From contig NZ_LMIV01000001.1 of the NCBI RefSeq assembly GCF_001428865.1, positions 1,735,997 to 1,799,996 of the forward strand: a stretch of 64,000 nt of DNA. Direction: 5' to 3'. The notes under the pieces were generated by a model. The model did not search any database. It was not told the DNA's origin and saw only the letters and a list, made by a program, of their open reading frames with translations. The first letter of the stretch is position 1. Each line of letters starts with the position of its first letter. The position numbers and the translations under genes are program-made. This stretch comes from Sphingomonas sp. Root241 (lineage in GTDB: Bacteria > Pseudomonadota > Alphaproteobacteria > Sphingomonadales > Sphingomonadaceae). This document shows, piece by piece, positions 36,891 through 47,301 of this stretch.

Positions 36891-37111
36891 AGTTTGCGGA
36901 CAATCCGAACGATAAGCCAAACAGCCAAGATGTAAGTCACGAAAAAGAAAGCGAGAATCACGAGCAGACCGCTGTCGATGATCGGATCATCCGATCGGTA
37001 AGCGACGCCCGCGTACATTGCCCATACGAACATGCTGCCAAGCATGGCCGCGATCCACGACAGTGTGCCGAGTGCGAGCCAAATGGGGCTGCGCCGGGGA
37101 CGATAAGTCAT
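36887..37111 (-). CDS. Small two-helix membrane protein
   Basis: 74 residues with two hydrophobic segments (about 10-34 and 45-70) and basic ends. No family known to me. Its ATG overlaps the stop of bioB, and its stop overlaps the pccA start, each by 4 bp, so it is translated with both. Position in the propionyl-CoA operon is the only clue to role. Confidence 0.65.
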
Positions 37112-38109
37112 TCCGCCGCCACGCGCATCGGCTCGTCGCCCCGCAGTGGCGTTAGCCCCAGCCTGGCGAACAGCGCCGCGTCCTTGTCGTCGCCGGCATT
37201 GCCCGTGGTGAGGAGCTTGTCGCCGGTGAAGATCGAATTGGCGCCCGCCATGAAGCAGAGCGCTTGCGTCGCCTCGCTCATGCTCTCGCGCCCGGCGGAA
37301 AGCCGCACCATCGACTCCGGCATCGTGATCCGCGCCACCGCAACCGTCCGCACGAACTCGATATCGTCGATCTTGGCCAGCGGCGTATCGGCAAGCATGT
37401 TGCCGAGCACCGTGCCTTTCACCGGCACCAGCGCGTTGACCGGCACGCTCTCGGGATGCCGCGGCAGCGTGGCGAGCGCGTGGACGAAACCTACGCGATC
37501 CGCACGGGTCTCGCCCATCCCGACGATCCCGCCGCAGCACACGTTGATCCCCGCCTCGCGGACATGCTCCAGCGTATCGAGCCGATCCTCGAAGCTGCGC
37601 GTGGTGATCACGTCGCCATAGCGCTCGGGCGACGTGTCGATATTGTGGTTGTAGTAATCGAGCCCGGCATCGCCGAGCATCGCTGCCTGGGCAGGCGTGA
37701 GCATGCCCAGGGTCATGCAGGTCTCCATGCCCATCTGGCGCACACCGCGCACCATCTCGACGATGGCGGGCATGTCGCGGTCCTTGGGGTTGCGCCACGC
37801 CGCGCCCATGCAGAAGCGGCTCGACCCATTGTCCTTCGCCTGCGCCGCCGCCTGCAGCACCGCGCGCACGTCCATCAGCTTCGTCGCCTTGAGCCCGGTC
37901 TCGGCATGCACCGACTGGTTGCACGACTGGTTGCAATAGCCGCAATCCTCCGGGCAGCCGCCGGTCTTGATCGACAACAGGGTCGACATCTGGACCTGAT
38001 CGGGCACGTGATGTTCGCGGTGCACCGTCTGCGCGCGGAACACCAGTTCGCCGAACGGCAGGTTGAACAACGCGGCGATCTCGTCGCGGGTCCAGTCGGT
38101 GCGGATCAT
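37108..38109 (-). CDS. bioB: Biotin synthase, with a CNQS duplication beside the cluster cysteines
   Basis: 333 residues, a radical SAM enzyme that inserts sulfur into dethiobiotin. The CxxxCxxC motif is CPEDCGYC (Cys52, Cys56, Cys59). Directly after, CNQS occurs twice (59-66) because of an exact 12-bp tandem repeat at 37912-37935. Removing one copy restores alignment to the E. coli BioB segment. This adds a fourth nearby Cys63. Auxiliary residues ([34 protein letters not shown]) are intact. It is encoded between two small membrane proteins in the carboxylase operon, so it may supply biotin for PccA. Confidence 0.9.
   Translation of the reverse strand: MIRTDWTRDEIAALFNLPFGELVFRAQTVHREHHVPDQVQMSTLLSIKTGGCPEDCGYCNQSCNQSVHAETGLKATKLMDVRAVLQAAAQAKDNGSSRFCMGAAWRNPKDRDMPAIVEMVRGVRQMGMETCMTLGMLTPAQAAMLGDAGLDYYNHNIDTSPERYGDVITTRSFEDRLDTLEHVREAGINVCCGGIVGMGETRADRVGFVHALATLPRHPESVPVNALVPVKGTVLGNMLADTPLAKIDDIEFVRTVAVARITMPESMVRLSAGRESMSEATQALCFMAGANSIFTGDKLLTTGNAGDDKDAALFARLGLTPLRGDEPMRVAAE
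37912..37935. repeat. Tandem 12-bp duplication within bioB
   Basis: Two exact copies of CGACTGGTTGCA on the plus strand, read as CNQS-CNQS in bioB. In-frame, hence no frameshift. Confidence 0.95.
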
Positions 38110-38453
38110 GCGGGTCCCAATGTCTTGATGAACAGATAGAGGAAGATGCCGAGTCCCAGCGAGAGCAGAAGCGGCGCGGAGATGCGGTAGAAATCAAGGT
38201 ATTTGGCGGTCGGCTTGCCGTGGAAACGGGTGCGGACGATCTCGCCGGCGCCGCTGAACGAGAGCAGCGCCGACGATCCGATCACCACCAGCGCCCCGAT
38301 CAACAGTCCGCGAGCACTAGCCGCTGAACCGGCCAGCGCCAGCACCCCGCCCAGCGAGAACAGGGACAGCTGGGTGAGATGCTTGAAATAATCATATAAC
38401 AGCGCCTCGCCGCCGCCCGTATCGAGCGCCATCTGCTCGTCTTCGTCGGTCAT
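38106..38453 (-). CDS. Small membrane protein between mutase and biotin synthase genes
   Basis: 115 residues, three hydrophobic segments (about 29-48, 50-68 and 90-110) and an acidic start. I do not recognise it. The ATG overlaps the mutase stop and the stop overlaps the bioB ATG, each by 4 bp. Like the 74-residue protein downstream it looks like a small membrane passenger of the operon. Confidence 0.65.
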   Translation of the reverse strand: MTDEDEQMALDTGGGEALLYDYFKHLTQLSLFSLGGVLALAGSAASARGLLIGALVVIGSSALLSFSGAGEIVRTRFHGKPTAKYLDFYRISAPLLLSLGLGIFLYLFIKTLGPA

Positions 38454-40582
38454 TCGGCAGCCTCTTCGATCGGGGGCAGATTGTGGCCGAGCAGCTTGAG
38501 CACTTCGGCGGCCGCGCTGACAAGGTTGGTGCCGGGTCCGAAGATCGCCTGCACGCCGTGGGCGCGGAGGAATTCGTAATCCTGCGGCGGGATCACGCCG
38601 CCCGCGACGACCTTGATATCCGGCCGCCCGGCTTGCTTGAGCGCATCGACCAGCTCGGGGATCAGTGTCTTGTGCCCCGCGGCGAGGCTCGAGGCACCGA
38701 CCACGTCGACCTGCTTTTCCACCGCCAGCGCGCACGTCTCGGCCGGCGTCTGGAAGAGCGGGCCAGAGATCACGTCGAAGCCCAGATCGGCAAAGGCGCT
38801 GGCGACGACATTGGCGCCACGATCATGCCCGTCCTGCCCCATTTTAGCGACGAGCACCCGCGGTTTGCGTCCCTGCCGCCGCTCGAACGCAGCTACACCC
38901 TCCTCAGCACGCAGCCAGCCTTTGTCTTCGGCATGGGCAGGGCCATAGACGCCCTTGATAGGCGTCACGCCCACTGCGTGCCGGCCGAACGCAACTTCCA
39001 TCGCCGCCGACATCTCGCCGAGCGTGCAGCGCGCGCGTGCCGCCTCGACGCAGAGCGCAAGCAAATTGTCGCTGGCCACCGCCCCGCGCCGCAAATCGCC
39101 CAGAGCCTCCTCGGCCTTCGTCGCATCGCGTTCGGCGCGGGTGCGCTCGATCCGCTTGATCTGGTCGGCGCGGACGCGGGCATTGTCGATGTCGAGGATG
39201 TCCATCGGCGCTTCTTCGGCAAGCCGGTATTTGTTGACTCCGACGATCACGTCCTCGCCGCGATCGACCCGGGCCTGGCGCGCAGCCGCCGCCCGCTCGA
39301 TATGCTCCTTGGGCATGCCGCTCTCGACCGCATGGGTCATCCCGCCCAGCGCCTCGACCTCTTCGATCAGCGCCCACGCCTTTTCGGCGAGCTCGTTGGT
39401 CAGGGCCTCGACATAATAGCTGCCGCCCAGCGGATCGACGACATGCGTCATCCCGGTCTCTTCCTGCAGGATCAGCTGGGTGTTGCGCGCGATCCGGGCG
39501 GAGAAATCGGTCGGCAGCGCCACCGCTTCATCGAGGCTGTTGGTGTGGAGCGACTGGGTGCCGCCGAAGGTCGCCGCCATCGCCTCGATCGTGGTGCGGA
39601 TGACGTTGTTGTACGGGTCCTGCTCCTGCAGCGACACGCCCGAGGTCTGGCAGTGCGTGCGCAGCATCTGCGAACGCGCGCTGCCCCCGAAACCGGCGAT
39701 GATCCGGCTCCACAGCAATCGCGCCGCGCGCAGCTTCGCCACTTCCATGAAGAAGTTCATGCCGATGCCGAAGAAGAACGAGAGCCGCCCGGCGAACTCG
39801 TCGATGCTCAGCCCGCGCGCGATCGCCGCACGGACATAGGCCATGCCGTCCGCCAGCGTGAAAGCGAGCTCCTGTACCGCGGTCGCCCCCGCCTCGTGCA
39901 TGTGATAGCCCGAAATCGAGATCGAATTGAACCGCGGCATGTGTTGAGCGGTATAGGCGATAATGTCCGCGACGATCCGCATCGAGGGCTCGGGCGGATA
40001 GATGTAGGTGTTGCGGACCATGAACTCCTTGAGGATGTCGTTCTGGATGGTTCCGGTGAGCTGGTCCTGCCGCACGCCCTGCTCTTCGGCCGCGACGATG
40101 TAGAAAGCGAGGCACGGCAGCACCGCGCCGTTCATCGTCATGCTCACCGACATCTGATCGAGCGGTATCCCGTCGAACAGGATCTGCATGTCGGCGAGCG
40201 TGTCGATCGCGACCCCCGCCTTGCCGACATCGCCGGTCACGCGCGGATGATCGCTATCATAGCCGCGGTGCGTGGCGAGATCGAACGCGATCGACAGGCC
40301 CTTCTGTCCGGCGGCAAGGTTGCGGCGGTAGAAGGCGTTGGACTCCTCGGCGGTCGAGAAGCCGGCATATTGGCGGATCGTCCACGACCGCCCGGCATAC
40401 ATCGTCGCCTTCACCCCGCGCGTGAACGGCGCGAAACCGGGAAGCCCGGGATCGGCCGCGTCGGCGGCGGTGTAGAGCGGCTTGACCGCGATCCCCTCGG
40501 GCGTGTGCCAGGTGAGATCTGCATCCTTCACTTCCTTCGCGGCGAGCGCGGCCCAGGCGTCCAGAGACGGCTTCTCGCTCAC
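38450..40582 (-). CDS. scpA: Methylmalonyl-CoA mutase (cobalamin-dependent)
   Basis: 710 residues from a GTG at 40582 overlapping the preceding stop (GTGA). The catalytic barrel begins [22 protein letters not shown] and includes [11 protein letters not shown] and HCQTSG. The C-terminal Rossmann-like B12 domain carries [12 protein letters not shown], the DxHxxG cobalt-ligand motif. It converts (R)-methylmalonyl-CoA to succinyl-CoA. Single-chain ScpA/MutB type. No chaperone MeaB is seen nearby. The next gene toward its start is an enoyl-CoA hydratase-like gene. Confidence 0.95.
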   Translation of the reverse strand: MSEKPSLDAWAALAAKEVKDADLTWHTPEGIAVKPLYTAADAADPGLPGFAPFTRGVKATMYAGRSWTIRQYAGFSTAEESNAFYRRNLAAGQKGLSIAFDLATHRGYDSDHPRVTGDVGKAGVAIDTLADMQILFDGIPLDQMSVSMTMNGAVLPCLAFYIVAAEEQGVRQDQLTGTIQNDILKEFMVRNTYIYPPEPSMRIVADIIAYTAQHMPRFNSISISGYHMHEAGATAVQELAFTLADGMAYVRAAIARGLSIDEFAGRLSFFFGIGMNFFMEVAKLRAARLLWSRIIAGFGGSARSQMLRTHCQTSGVSLQEQDPYNNVIRTTIEAMAATFGGTQSLHTNSLDEAVALPTDFSARIARNTQLILQEETGMTHVVDPLGGSYYVEALTNELAEKAWALIEEVEALGGMTHAVESGMPKEHIERAAAARQARVDRGEDVIVGVNKYRLAEEAPMDILDIDNARVRADQIKRIERTRAERDATKAEEALGDLRRGAVASDNLLALCVEAARARCTLGEMSAAMEVAFGRHAVGVTPIKGVYGPAHAEDKGWLRAEEGVAAFERRQGRKPRVLVAKMGQDGHDRGANVVASAFADLGFDVISGPLFQTPAETCALAVEKQVDVVGASSLAAGHKTLIPELVDALKQAGRPDIKVVAGGVIPPQDYEFLRAHGVQAIFGPGTNLVSAAAEVLKLLGHNLPPIEEAAE

Positions 40583-41349
40583 TTGCCCTTGAACTCCGGC
40601 TTGCGCTTCTGGAGGAACGCCGCGACGCCCTCCTGGAAATCCTGCGAACGCGCCGCGACCGACTGGTGCTCCGCCTCCAGCGCCAGCGTCTCCTCCAGCG
40701 TACCGCTCAGTGCCGCCTTGATCTGTTTGCGGATCAGCCCGAGCGCCACCGTCGGCATCGCGGCGAGGCGGCGGGCATAGGTCATCGCCGTGTCGAACAC
40801 GACGCCGTCGTCCGCCACATGGGTGAGCAGCCCCGCCGCCATTGCATCGTGCGTGGAAAGACGTTCGCCCAGCAACGCCATTTCGAGTACTTTCGCCCGC
40901 CCTGCCGCCTTGGCGATCAGCCACGTCGCCCCGGCATCGGGGACCAGCCCGATATTGGCGAAGGCGAGCAACAGATAGGCCGAGCGCGCGCCGATCACGA
41001 TGTCGCCGCCCAGCGCCAGCGACGCCCCCGCCCCCGCCGCGGGACCGTTCATCGCGGTCACGATCGGGATCGGCAGATCGGCCATGGTCTGCTGGACCGG
41101 GTTGTAATGATTGCGCAGCCGGTCCCCGGGATCGCCGCCCGAGCCTTCCTTGAGCGAGGCACCGGCGCAAAAGGCCCGCCCCTCGCCGGTGAGCAATACT
41201 GCGCGCGCGCCGTCATCGACTGCCCGGCGCAGCGACGCGGCGAGCAGATCGAGCATGTCGAGCGTGACGGCGTTGAGCTCGTCGGGCCGATTGAGCCGGA
41301 GCACCGCGACATCGCCATCGAGCGCGTAGAGGATGGTATCGTCGCTCAA
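40579..41349 (-). CDS. Enoyl-CoA hydratase/isomerase family protein
   Basis: 256 residues from a TTG at 41349 that overlaps the epimerase stop (TTGA); no better in-frame start exists nearby. The crotonase fold shows [12 protein letters not shown] and [31 protein letters not shown], the oxyanion and CoA segments. Members hydrate enoyl-CoAs or act on related acyl-CoAs. The usual Glu of hydratases in the GLVPDAGA region is not obvious: Asp occupies that stretch, as in isomerase-like members. It may feed short-chain acyl-CoA into the propionyl route. Confidence 0.85.
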   Translation of the reverse strand: MSDDTILYALDGDVAVLRLNRPDELNAVTLDMLDLLAASLRRAVDDGARAVLLTGEGRAFCAGASLKEGSGGDPGDRLRNHYNPVQQTMADLPIPIVTAMNGPAAGAGASLALGGDIVIGARSAYLLLAFANIGLVPDAGATWLIAKAAGRAKVLEMALLGERLSTHDAMAAGLLTHVADDGVVFDTAMTYARRLAAMPTVALGLIRKQIKAALSGTLEETLALEAEHQSVAARSQDFQEGVAAFLQKRKPEFKGK

Positions 41350-41765
41350 TGTCCGTCCCTCGGCGTTTCCATGATCTCGGTCAGCACCCCGCCCATGTCC
41401 TTCGGGTGGACGAAGAAGATCATCGTGCCGTGCGCCCCGATGCGCGGCTCGCCGATTATCTTGGCGCCCTTCGCTTCGAACCACGCCTTGGCTTCGTGGA
41501 TATCGGGCACTTCGTAGCACAGATGATGCTGCCCGCCCGACGGGTTCTTCGCGAGAAAGCCGTGGATCGGGGAGCCTTCGCCCAGCGGCTCGATCAGCTC
41601 GATCTGGGTATTGGGCGTATCGACGAAGCACACTTTCACGCCCTGTGCGGGCAAATCGAAGGGCGCGCGGATCACCTGCGCACCCATCACGTCGCGATAA
41701 AAGGCGATCGACGCCTCGATCGAAGGCGTCGCGATGCCGACATGGTTGAGGCGGCCGAGCTTCAT
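41346..41765 (-). CDS. mce: Methylmalonyl-CoA epimerase
   Basis: 139 residues, the usual size. It is a vicinal-oxygen-chelate fold with NHVGIATPSIEAS, IELIEP, QHHLCYEVPD and the final Glu of LTEIMETP, metal ligands in the family. It epimerises (S)- to (R)-methylmalonyl-CoA so that the mutase can use it. Overlaps with the genes on both sides are 4 bp. Confidence 0.92.
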   Translation of the reverse strand: MKLGRLNHVGIATPSIEASIAFYRDVMGAQVIRAPFDLPAQGVKVCFVDTPNTQIELIEPLGEGSPIHGFLAKNPSGGQHHLCYEVPDIHEAKAWFEAKGAKIIGEPRIGAHGTMIFFVHPKDMGGVLTEIMETPRDGH

Positions 41766-42295
41766 TGCTTCTTCGGCGCCGGCGTGACCGACGGCATCGC
41801 ATAGGGCATGCCGCAGGTGGCGTAGACCTTGCGGAACATCGCGTCGCCGCCCGGGCCGGCAAACTCCCGCTCGACCATCGTCTCGCCTTCGGGAAAGCCG
41901 ATGCGGACCTTCTTCGCCTTGGCGATCTCCTCGACGATCAGGAAGACTTCGGCAGTCTCGCCATTATAGGCGCCCTTGCCGGGGAACAGCCACGAGGTCA
42001 TGTCCGCCAGGCCCTCGTCGAGGGTCAGCGTGACGATCCGCGAATCGCCGGCCGCGACGGCGGGCTTGGGCATGAACTGCACCGAGACGATCGGCACGTT
42101 GACCGTGTCGCAGCGCAGCAGCAGCCGCGAACCGTCGGCGGCGCGAACCGTCGCGGTAGAGCTTTTCGGCTGGGCCGGATCGGTGCTCTCGCGGAAAGTC
42201 CAGACGCCCGGCGCGGGAGCGGCGGGAGCGGCTGCCGGAGCCGACGCGGGGGCAGTCTGGGCGCCGAAGGCCAGCGCGAAGAGGAAGCTGATCAT
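41762..42295 (-). CDS. Exported hypothetical protein in the propionyl-CoA operon
   Basis: 177 residues from the ATG at 42295. Short hydrophobic N-terminus (MISFLFALAFGAQT) then an Ala/Pro-rich linker, probably a secreted or membrane-tethered protein. Two Cys are present (LLLRCDT and ATCGMPY). It looks like the small exported beta-sandwich proteins called invasion-associated B-like, but this is uncertain. It lies 40 bp after pccB and overlaps mce by 4 bp. Confidence 0.6.
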   Translation of the reverse strand: MISFLFALAFGAQTAPASAPAAAPAAPAPGVWTFRESTDPAQPKSSTATVRAADGSRLLLRCDTVNVPIVSVQFMPKPAVAAGDSRIVTLTLDEGLADMTSWLFPGKGAYNGETAEVFLIVEEIAKAKKVRIGFPEGETMVEREFAGPGGDAMFRKVYATCGMPYAMPSVTPAPKKQ

Positions 42296-42335
42296 CTTTA
42301 TCCTTGCATGCAGTCGGCCACCGCCGCGGCGCCGT

Positions 42336-43862
42336 TCACAGCGGGATGTTGTCGTGCTTCTTCCACGGGTTCTCAAGCTGCTTGTTGCGCAGCTTGCGTA
42401 GTCCCAGCGCGATCCGGCGGCGGGTGGAATGCGGCAGGATCACTTCGTCGATGAAGCCCTTGCTCGCCGCCACGAAGGGATTTGCGAAGCGGGTCTCATA
42501 TTCGGCGGTACGCTCGGCGATCTCCTCGGGCGTGCGCCCACGGAAGATGATCTCGACTGCGCCTTTCGCCCCCATCACTGCGATCTCGGCGGTCGGCCAG
42601 GCGTAGTTGAGGTCGCCGCGCAGATGCTTCGACGCCATTACATCGTATGCGCCGCCATAGGCCTTCCGGGTGATCACGGTGATCTTGGGGACGGTCGCCT
42701 CGGCATAAGCGAAGAGCAATTTCGCGCCGTGCTTGATGATCCCCGAATGCTCCTGCCCGACACCCGGCAGGAATCCGGGAACGTCGACGAAGGTCAGGAT
42801 CGGAATGTCGAACGCGTCGCAGAAGCGCACGAAGCGCGCGGCCTTCTTCGACGAATTGATGTCGAGCACCCCGGCCAGCACCATCGGCTGGTTGGCGACA
42901 ACCCCGACGGTGCGCCCCTCGATCCGGCCGAAGCCGATCAGGATGTTGGCGGCGTGCGTCGGCTGGATTTCGAAGAACTCGCCTTCGTCAAGCACCTTCC
43001 GGACGCATTCGTGCATGTCATAGGGCTGGTTGGCGCTGGGCGGGATGAGGCTGTCGAGGCTGTCCTCGATACGGTCCCACGGATCGTCGCATGGCCGTTC
43101 GGGAACGCTTTCCCGATTGGATGCGGGCAGGAAGTCCACGAAGTCGCGGGCCGCGAGCAGCGCCTCGATGTCGTTGTCGAAGGCCATATCTGCGACCCCC
43201 GACTTCGTGGTATGCGTCACCGCTCCACCCAGTTCCTCCTGCGTGACGATCTCGTTTGTAACGGTCTTCACTACATCTGGGCCGGTGACGAACATGTACG
43301 ACGAATCCTTCACCATGAAGATGAAGTCGGTCATCGCGGGAGAATAGACGGCCCCGCCTGCGCAGGGGCCCATGATCAGGCTCAATTGCGGCACCACGCC
43401 GCTGGCCAGCACATTGCGCTGGAACACTTCGGCATAGCCGGCAAGGCTGGCGACGCCTTCCTGGATGCGCGCGCCGCCGCTGTCGTTGAGGCCGATCACG
43501 GGCGCGCCGACCTTCATCGCCATGTCCATGATCTTGCAGATCTTCTGCGCGTGGCGCTCGGAAAGCGAGCCGCCGAACACGGTGAAGTCCTGGCTGAACA
43601 CGAAGACGAGGCGGCCGTTGATCGTGCCGCTGCCGGTGACGACGCCGTCGCCGGGGACGATCTGCTCCGCCATGCCGAAATCCACGGCGTTGTGCTCGAC
43701 ATACATGTCGAGCTCCTCGAACGATCCCTGGTCGAGCAGCACCTCGACGCGCTCGCGCGCAGTGAGCTTGCCCTTGGCATGCTGCGCGTCGATCCGCTTC
43801 TGCCCGCCGCCCAGACGGGCCGCGGCGCGGCGGCGCTCCAGTTCCTCGATCGTCGACGACAT
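42336..43862 (-). CDS. pccB: Propionyl/acyl-CoA carboxylase beta subunit (carboxyltransferase)
   Basis: 508 residues, near family length. Both crotonase-like carboxyltransferase halves are present: [14 protein letters not shown] with [13 protein letters not shown] in the first, and [25 protein letters not shown] with [10 protein letters not shown] in the second. It transfers CO2 from biotin to propionyl-CoA, making (S)-methylmalonyl-CoA. It is the first gene of the leftward operon and faces a ScfR-type regulator. Confidence 0.94.
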   Translation of the reverse strand: MSSTIEELERRRAAARLGGGQKRIDAQHAKGKLTARERVEVLLDQGSFEELDMYVEHNAVDFGMAEQIVPGDGVVTGSGTINGRLVFVFSQDFTVFGGSLSERHAQKICKIMDMAMKVGAPVIGLNDSGGARIQEGVASLAGYAEVFQRNVLASGVVPQLSLIMGPCAGGAVYSPAMTDFIFMVKDSSYMFVTGPDVVKTVTNEIVTQEELGGAVTHTTKSGVADMAFDNDIEALLAARDFVDFLPASNRESVPERPCDDPWDRIEDSLDSLIPPSANQPYDMHECVRKVLDEGEFFEIQPTHAANILIGFGRIEGRTVGVVANQPMVLAGVLDINSSKKAARFVRFCDAFDIPILTFVDVPGFLPGVGQEHSGIIKHGAKLLFAYAEATVPKITVITRKAYGGAYDVMASKHLRGDLNYAWPTAEIAVMGAKGAVEIIFRGRTPEEIAERTAEYETRFANPFVAASKGFIDEVILPHSTRRRIALGLRKLRNKQLENPWKKHDNIPL

Positions 43863-43984
43863 TGCAGGCTCCCGAGAGGTGGCGCCTTCTGCACAGGGCA
43901 TGCGCGCCGAGGCAAATGCAATGTTGCAAAGTTGCGGCGGGGAGGTTTGCAGAATATGGTGGCCGGGTGAGAACACATCATATC

Positions 43985-44093
43985 CGTCACCCCCGCGAAA
44001 GCGGGGCCCCATCTCCGGACCTGGCCGCGCAATCGCCAGCAGTGCCTTCGTGGCGCCTGCGCGAGATGGGTCCCCGCTTTCGCGGGGATGACG
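43985..44093. repeat. Long inverted repeat between pccB and its divergent regulator
   Basis: Arms CGTCACCCCCGCGAAAGCGG and the matching CCGCTTTCGCGGGGATGACG. The centre holds about 70 bases. Related to the repeats at 45540, 46635 and 48081 in its ends but different in its centre. It lies in a regulatory gap, which is unusual for this class. Confidence 0.75.
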
Positions 44094-44127
44094 GAGCGGG
44101 ACGTTCCCTTGCAGGGTGGGGAATCCA

Positions 44128-45534
44128 GTGAGCACCCCCCGCCGCCGCCTGTTCGAAGGCTTCCGCCTGCGCGACCTGCGCCGCCGCCTCGGCCTCAGCC
44201 AGGCGAGCATGGCCGCGCGGCTGGGCATCTCGGTCCCCTATCTGTCGCAGATCGAGAATAACGGCCGCCCGATCACCGATGTCGTGCTGCTCGCGCTCGC
44301 CCGCGAATTCCCAATGGAGGCGGCAGACATCGGCGCCGAAGCCGAGACCTCGACTCTGCTCCGCACGATCGACGCCGCCACCGACACCAGCATCGCCGCG
44401 CATCCCTTGAGCGAGACCGACGTCCGCCGCGGACTCGAACAGCAGCCTCTCCTCGCCCGCCGCCTCGTCGCGGTGCACGAGGCGTGGCGCCGCAGCCAGG
44501 AGCAGCTCCGCGTCCTCGACGACCGCTTCGACACGGGCTCGAGCGACGCCGCGCCGCTCCCCTGGGAGGAGGTGCGCGACTGGTTCCAGGCCGAGGGCAA
44601 TTACATCGACGCGATCGACCGTTCGGCCGAAGCGCTCGCCGACGCGCTCGACGACGGCCCGGTGAGCCAGGCGCTCGAGGATCGCCTCCGCCGCTGGCAC
44701 GGCGTGCACGTAATCGCCGAGGACGGCGACGGCAGCCAGCTCAGCCGCTTCGACGAGCGCGAACGCACGCTCGCGCTCAACTCGGGCTTGCCCCCCGAAA
44801 GTCGCGCCTTCCTGCTCGCGCACCGCCTCGTCCGCTACGAATTCGCCAACGAGATGCGGCATGTCGTCGAGCTGGCCGGCCTCGCGAGCCAGGCCTCGCG
44901 CGAGTTGCTCAGCGTCGGGCTCGCCAATTACGCCGCCGGCGCGCTGCTGATGCCGTACACCGCCTTCCGCACCCGCGCCCGCGAGGTCCGCCACGACATC
45001 GATCGCCTCCGCCAGCGCTTCGGCGTCAGCTTCGAGCAGGCGTGCCACCGCCTGTCGACGCTCCAGCGGCCCGGCGCGGCGGGCCTGCCCTTCTTCTTCT
45101 GCCGCGTCGACATGGCGGGCAACATCACCAAGCGCCACTCGGCGACGCGGCTCCAGTTCGCCGCGCTCGGCGGCGCCTGCCCGCTCTGGGTGGTGCACGA
45201 GGCCGTGGCGATCCCCGATCGCATCCTCGTGCAATTGGCCGAAATGCCCGACGGCACGCGCTACGTCTCGATGGCCAAGGGGCTGGTCAAGCCATCGGGC
45301 AGCTATGCCCGCCCCGCCCGCCGCTACGCCGTGGCGCTCGGTTGCGAGGAGGCGCATGCGGCGGACTTCGTCTATGCCGACGATCTGCGCCCGGGCGGCG
45401 CCGCCACGCCGATCGGCGCCTCGTGCCGCATCTGCCCGCGCACCGACTGCGACCAGCGCGCCTTCCCGCCGGCCGGATCGGTGATCGAGATCGACGCCGA
45501 CCGCCGCAGCGTCGTGCCCTACGCGTTCCGCTGA
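44128..45534 (+). CDS. ScfR/PccR-type XRE regulator of short-chain acyl-CoA metabolism
   Basis: 468 residues from a GTG at 44128 with GGGTGGGG upstream; another GTG at 44116 is possible. XRE helix-turn-helix at about 10-65 ([27 protein letters not shown]), a middle domain related to IrrE/M78 peptidases, and a C-terminal DUF2083 domain with Cys-rich [12 protein letters not shown]. This is the architecture of ScfR proteins such as RamB, PrpR and PccR. PccR controls propionyl-CoA carboxylase in Rhodobacter. It is divergent from pccB here, so local control is very likely. Confidence 0.9.
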   Translation: MSTPRRRLFEGFRLRDLRRRLGLSQASMAARLGISVPYLSQIENNGRPITDVVLLALAREFPMEAADIGAEAETSTLLRTIDAATDTSIAAHPLSETDVRRGLEQQPLLARRLVAVHEAWRRSQEQLRVLDDRFDTGSSDAAPLPWEEVRDWFQAEGNYIDAIDRSAEALADALDDGPVSQALEDRLRRWHGVHVIAEDGDGSQLSRFDERERTLALNSGLPPESRAFLLAHRLVRYEFANEMRHVVELAGLASQASRELLSVGLANYAAGALLMPYTAFRTRAREVRHDIDRLRQRFGVSFEQACHRLSTLQRPGAAGLPFFFCRVDMAGNITKRHSATRLQFAALGGACPLWVVHEAVAIPDRILVQLAEMPDGTRYVSMAKGLVKPSGSYARPARRYAVALGCEEAHAADFVYADDLRPGGAATPIGASCRICPRTDCDQRAFPPAGSVIEIDADRRSVVPYAFR

Positions 45535-45539
45535 ACAAT

Positions 45540-45613
45540 CGTCATCCCGGCGAAAGCCGGGATCTCAGGCGGCAAGCACGCGGCACGAGATCCCGGCTTT
45601 CGCCGAGATGACG
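45540..45613. repeat. Sphingomonad-type interspersed palindrome, copy A
   Basis: CGTCATCCCGGCGAAAGCCG...CGGCTTTCGCCGAGATGACG with centre CTCAGGCGGCAAGC; one of three near-identical copies within 2.7 kb (also 46635-46715 and 48081-48161). It lies between convergent genes. Confidence 0.85.
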
Positions 45614-45623
45614 CGTAGTGTTC

Positions 45624-46556
45624 TCAAGGTATGTTGTTCGCCAGCCCCACCGCCCCGTTATAGGAAGTGACCATCGCCTCCGCGTCGCCGGCCGAATGCG
45701 ACTGCTTCACCTCACGATATTGGCCGATCATCGATCCGAGCATGTCCGCCACCCCATCCGACATGCCGAGCCGGCTGGTCTCCCCCGGCTCCTTCGCCTT
45801 GGCCTTTGCGTCCGCGATCGCCTTTTGCTGATCGGCCAGCAGCTTCTCCAGCGACGCGACGAGCGCATCCCCCTTGGCGAACACCGCCGGATCGCGCAGG
45901 TCTTCGGGCTTGTCGAACAGGCCGACCAGATCCTCGGCCTGCTGCATCGCCAGCTTGGTGTTGTAGGCGACGGTGTCGCCGCTCTGCTTGAGCCTGTTCA
46001 GCTCGGCGTCGGCGCCGGCGCGGCGCTGCTTGGCCAACGCGGCGTTGAAATCATCCAAGGCCTTCAGCGCCGCATCGAACTCGGCGATCATCTGGGCGTC
46101 TTCCGCCTTGCCGCGCTTGAGCCCGTCCGCGCGATAGGCCTTGGTGTTGTAATAAGCGTAGAGCGGCTTCAGTCGCGCCAGCACCTTTTGCAACGCAGTG
46201 TCCAGCGCCTCCGCCGTCGCATCGATCGGGCCCAGCGAACCGGGCAGCGCGCGCGCCGCCTTGAGCTTGGCCGCCTCGGTTTCGATCCAGCCGTCGCTGA
46301 TCGTGATGGATTCGCTCGGCGACCTGCTGGCTATGCGAGCCTCCCTGTAGGTCTTCGCCGTCGCCGGCAGCCCGAAGGTCTCGAGCAACGCGTTATACGC
46401 GTCGGTATAGGCGCTCAATTTGGCCGCGGTGGCGGGCGAGCTCGCCACTTCCTCCGCCGATCCGTTCCCCCCGCTCCCCGAGCCGGAGCCGCCGCACGCG
46501 CCCAGCACGAACAATCCTGCCAGAGCGATACCCTGGCGCAATTTTACTCCTCGCAT
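45624..46556 (-). CDS. DUF3829-like lipoprotein
   Basis: 310 residues from the ATG at 46556. The lipobox LGAC at about residue 20 predicts lipidation, followed by a Gly/Ser-rich linker, then a long helical domain with many Ala, Lys and Glu, probably coiled coil. The overall pattern fits DUF3829 (YiiG-like). Function unknown; probably anchored in the outer or inner membrane. Confidence 0.75.
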   Translation of the reverse strand: MRGVKLRQGIALAGLFVLGACGGSGSGSGGNGSAEEVASSPATAAKLSAYTDAYNALLETFGLPATAKTYREARIASRSPSESITISDGWIETEAAKLKAARALPGSLGPIDATAEALDTALQKVLARLKPLYAYYNTKAYRADGLKRGKAEDAQMIAEFDAALKALDDFNAALAKQRRAGADAELNRLKQSGDTVAYNTKLAMQQAEDLVGLFDKPEDLRDPAVFAKGDALVASLEKLLADQQKAIADAKAKAKEPGETSRLGMSDGVADMLGSMIGQYREVKQSHSAGDAEAMVTSYNGAVGLANNIP

Positions 46557-46634
46557 GCGGCAGATCCCCTCAGTCGTTGCGAACGCGTAACGCACTCGCA
46601 GCGATTTTGATCCGGATCAATGCCGAGGGTGTAA

Positions 46635-46715
46635 CGTCATCCCGGCGAAAGCCGGGACCTCAGGCGGCAAGCGCACGGCCCGTGGCACGAGGCCCCGGCT
46701 TTCGCCGGGTTGACG
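46635..46715. repeat. Sphingomonad-type interspersed palindrome, copy B
   Basis: Same arms and centre as copy A, with small changes such as GGGACC for GGGATC and GGGTTGACG at the 3' end. Lies between the lipoprotein start and the next leftward gene's stop. Confidence 0.85.
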
Positions 46716-46718
46716 GAA

Positions 46719-46976
46719 TCAAGCCCGCTCATCCTCTGGCGTCTCGCGCGATCCCGAGCGCGTGGCGACATGCCCGCCCAGCGCGCTTTCCTGCTCGCGG
46801 TCGGTGGTGCTGCCGCGCTCGCGGATGTCGTCGACCGGGCCGTCCTCCGGCGTGCGTTCGCCCGATCCGATGAAGTCGCCTTCGCTGCGTGGTTCCTCGT
46901 TTCCACGGTCGCGCGGTTCGCGATCGTCGAGGCTGCGCGAGCGGCCCTCGTGCATGCGGCGGTCGTCGGTTGCCAT
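46719..46976 (-). CDS. Small hydrophilic, probably disordered protein
   Basis: 85 residues from the ATG at 46976, with GAGGAGAG upstream. Nearly a third of residues are Arg, Asp or Glu, and Gly and Ser are common; there are almost no hydrophobic runs. Such proteins are frequent in the stress regulons of sphingomonads. It starts 12 bp after the stop of a similar small gene at 46988-47203, so they form an operon. Confidence 0.7.
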   Translation of the reverse strand: MATDDRRMHEGRSRSLDDREPRDRGNEEPRSEGDFIGSGERTPEDGPVDDIRERGSTTDREQESALGGHVATRSGSRETPEDERA

Positions 46977-46987
46977 CGTCTCTCTCC

Positions 46988-47203
46988 TCAAGCGTTGGTG
47001 CGGCCGAGCTTCGTCTCGCTCGCCTGGCCCTGCGCGCCGGCGTCGTTCTCGACATCGCCTTCCATGGTGTTCTCGCCGGCCTCGTCATTGGGGTCCGCGC
47101 CGGTGGCGAACAGGCCCTTCGACTGGCCGATTCCGGGATTGTCCTCGAGATCATCGCGGGTCCGATCTTCCGGCTGCGTCTGGTCATGCTTGCTGCTGGT
47201 CAT
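46988..47203 (-). CDS. Small hydrophilic, probably disordered protein
   Basis: 71 residues from the ATG at 47203, with AGGAGAG upstream. Rich in Asp, Glu, Gln, Asn and Gly, without hydrophobic core. A GCAAC-N17-CGTT sequence at 47228-47253 on this strand resembles an EcfG promoter. No homologue family that I can name. Confidence 0.7.
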   Translation of the reverse strand: MTSSKHDQTQPEDRTRDDLEDNPGIGQSKGLFATGADPNDEAGENTMEGDVENDAGAQGQASETKLGRTNA

Positions 47204-47227
47204 TGCGCTCTCCTCTCGTCGAGGCTG

Positions 47228-47253
47228 AACGGACGGGCACGCACGGCGGTTGC
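47228..47253 (-). promoter_or_regulatory. EcfG-like promoter (GCAAC-N17-CGTT) for the hydrophilic protein pair
   Basis: One mismatch from GGAAC in the -35 box, exact CGTT, spacer 17. Transcription would start about 18 bp before the ATG at 47203, leaving room for its ribosome-binding site. Found by eye. Confidence 0.4.
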
Positions 47254-47301
47254 CCGCGCCCGCACATGCGTGGCATATTGCAACCAAATAGGAGAGGATC
47301 G

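Noticed and set aside
38483..40780. 765-codon open frame opposite the methylmalonyl-CoA mutase gene
   Set aside because: Antisense to a clear full-length mutase; composition is His/Arg/Asp-rich without domain pattern, a usual effect of GC-rich codon bias.
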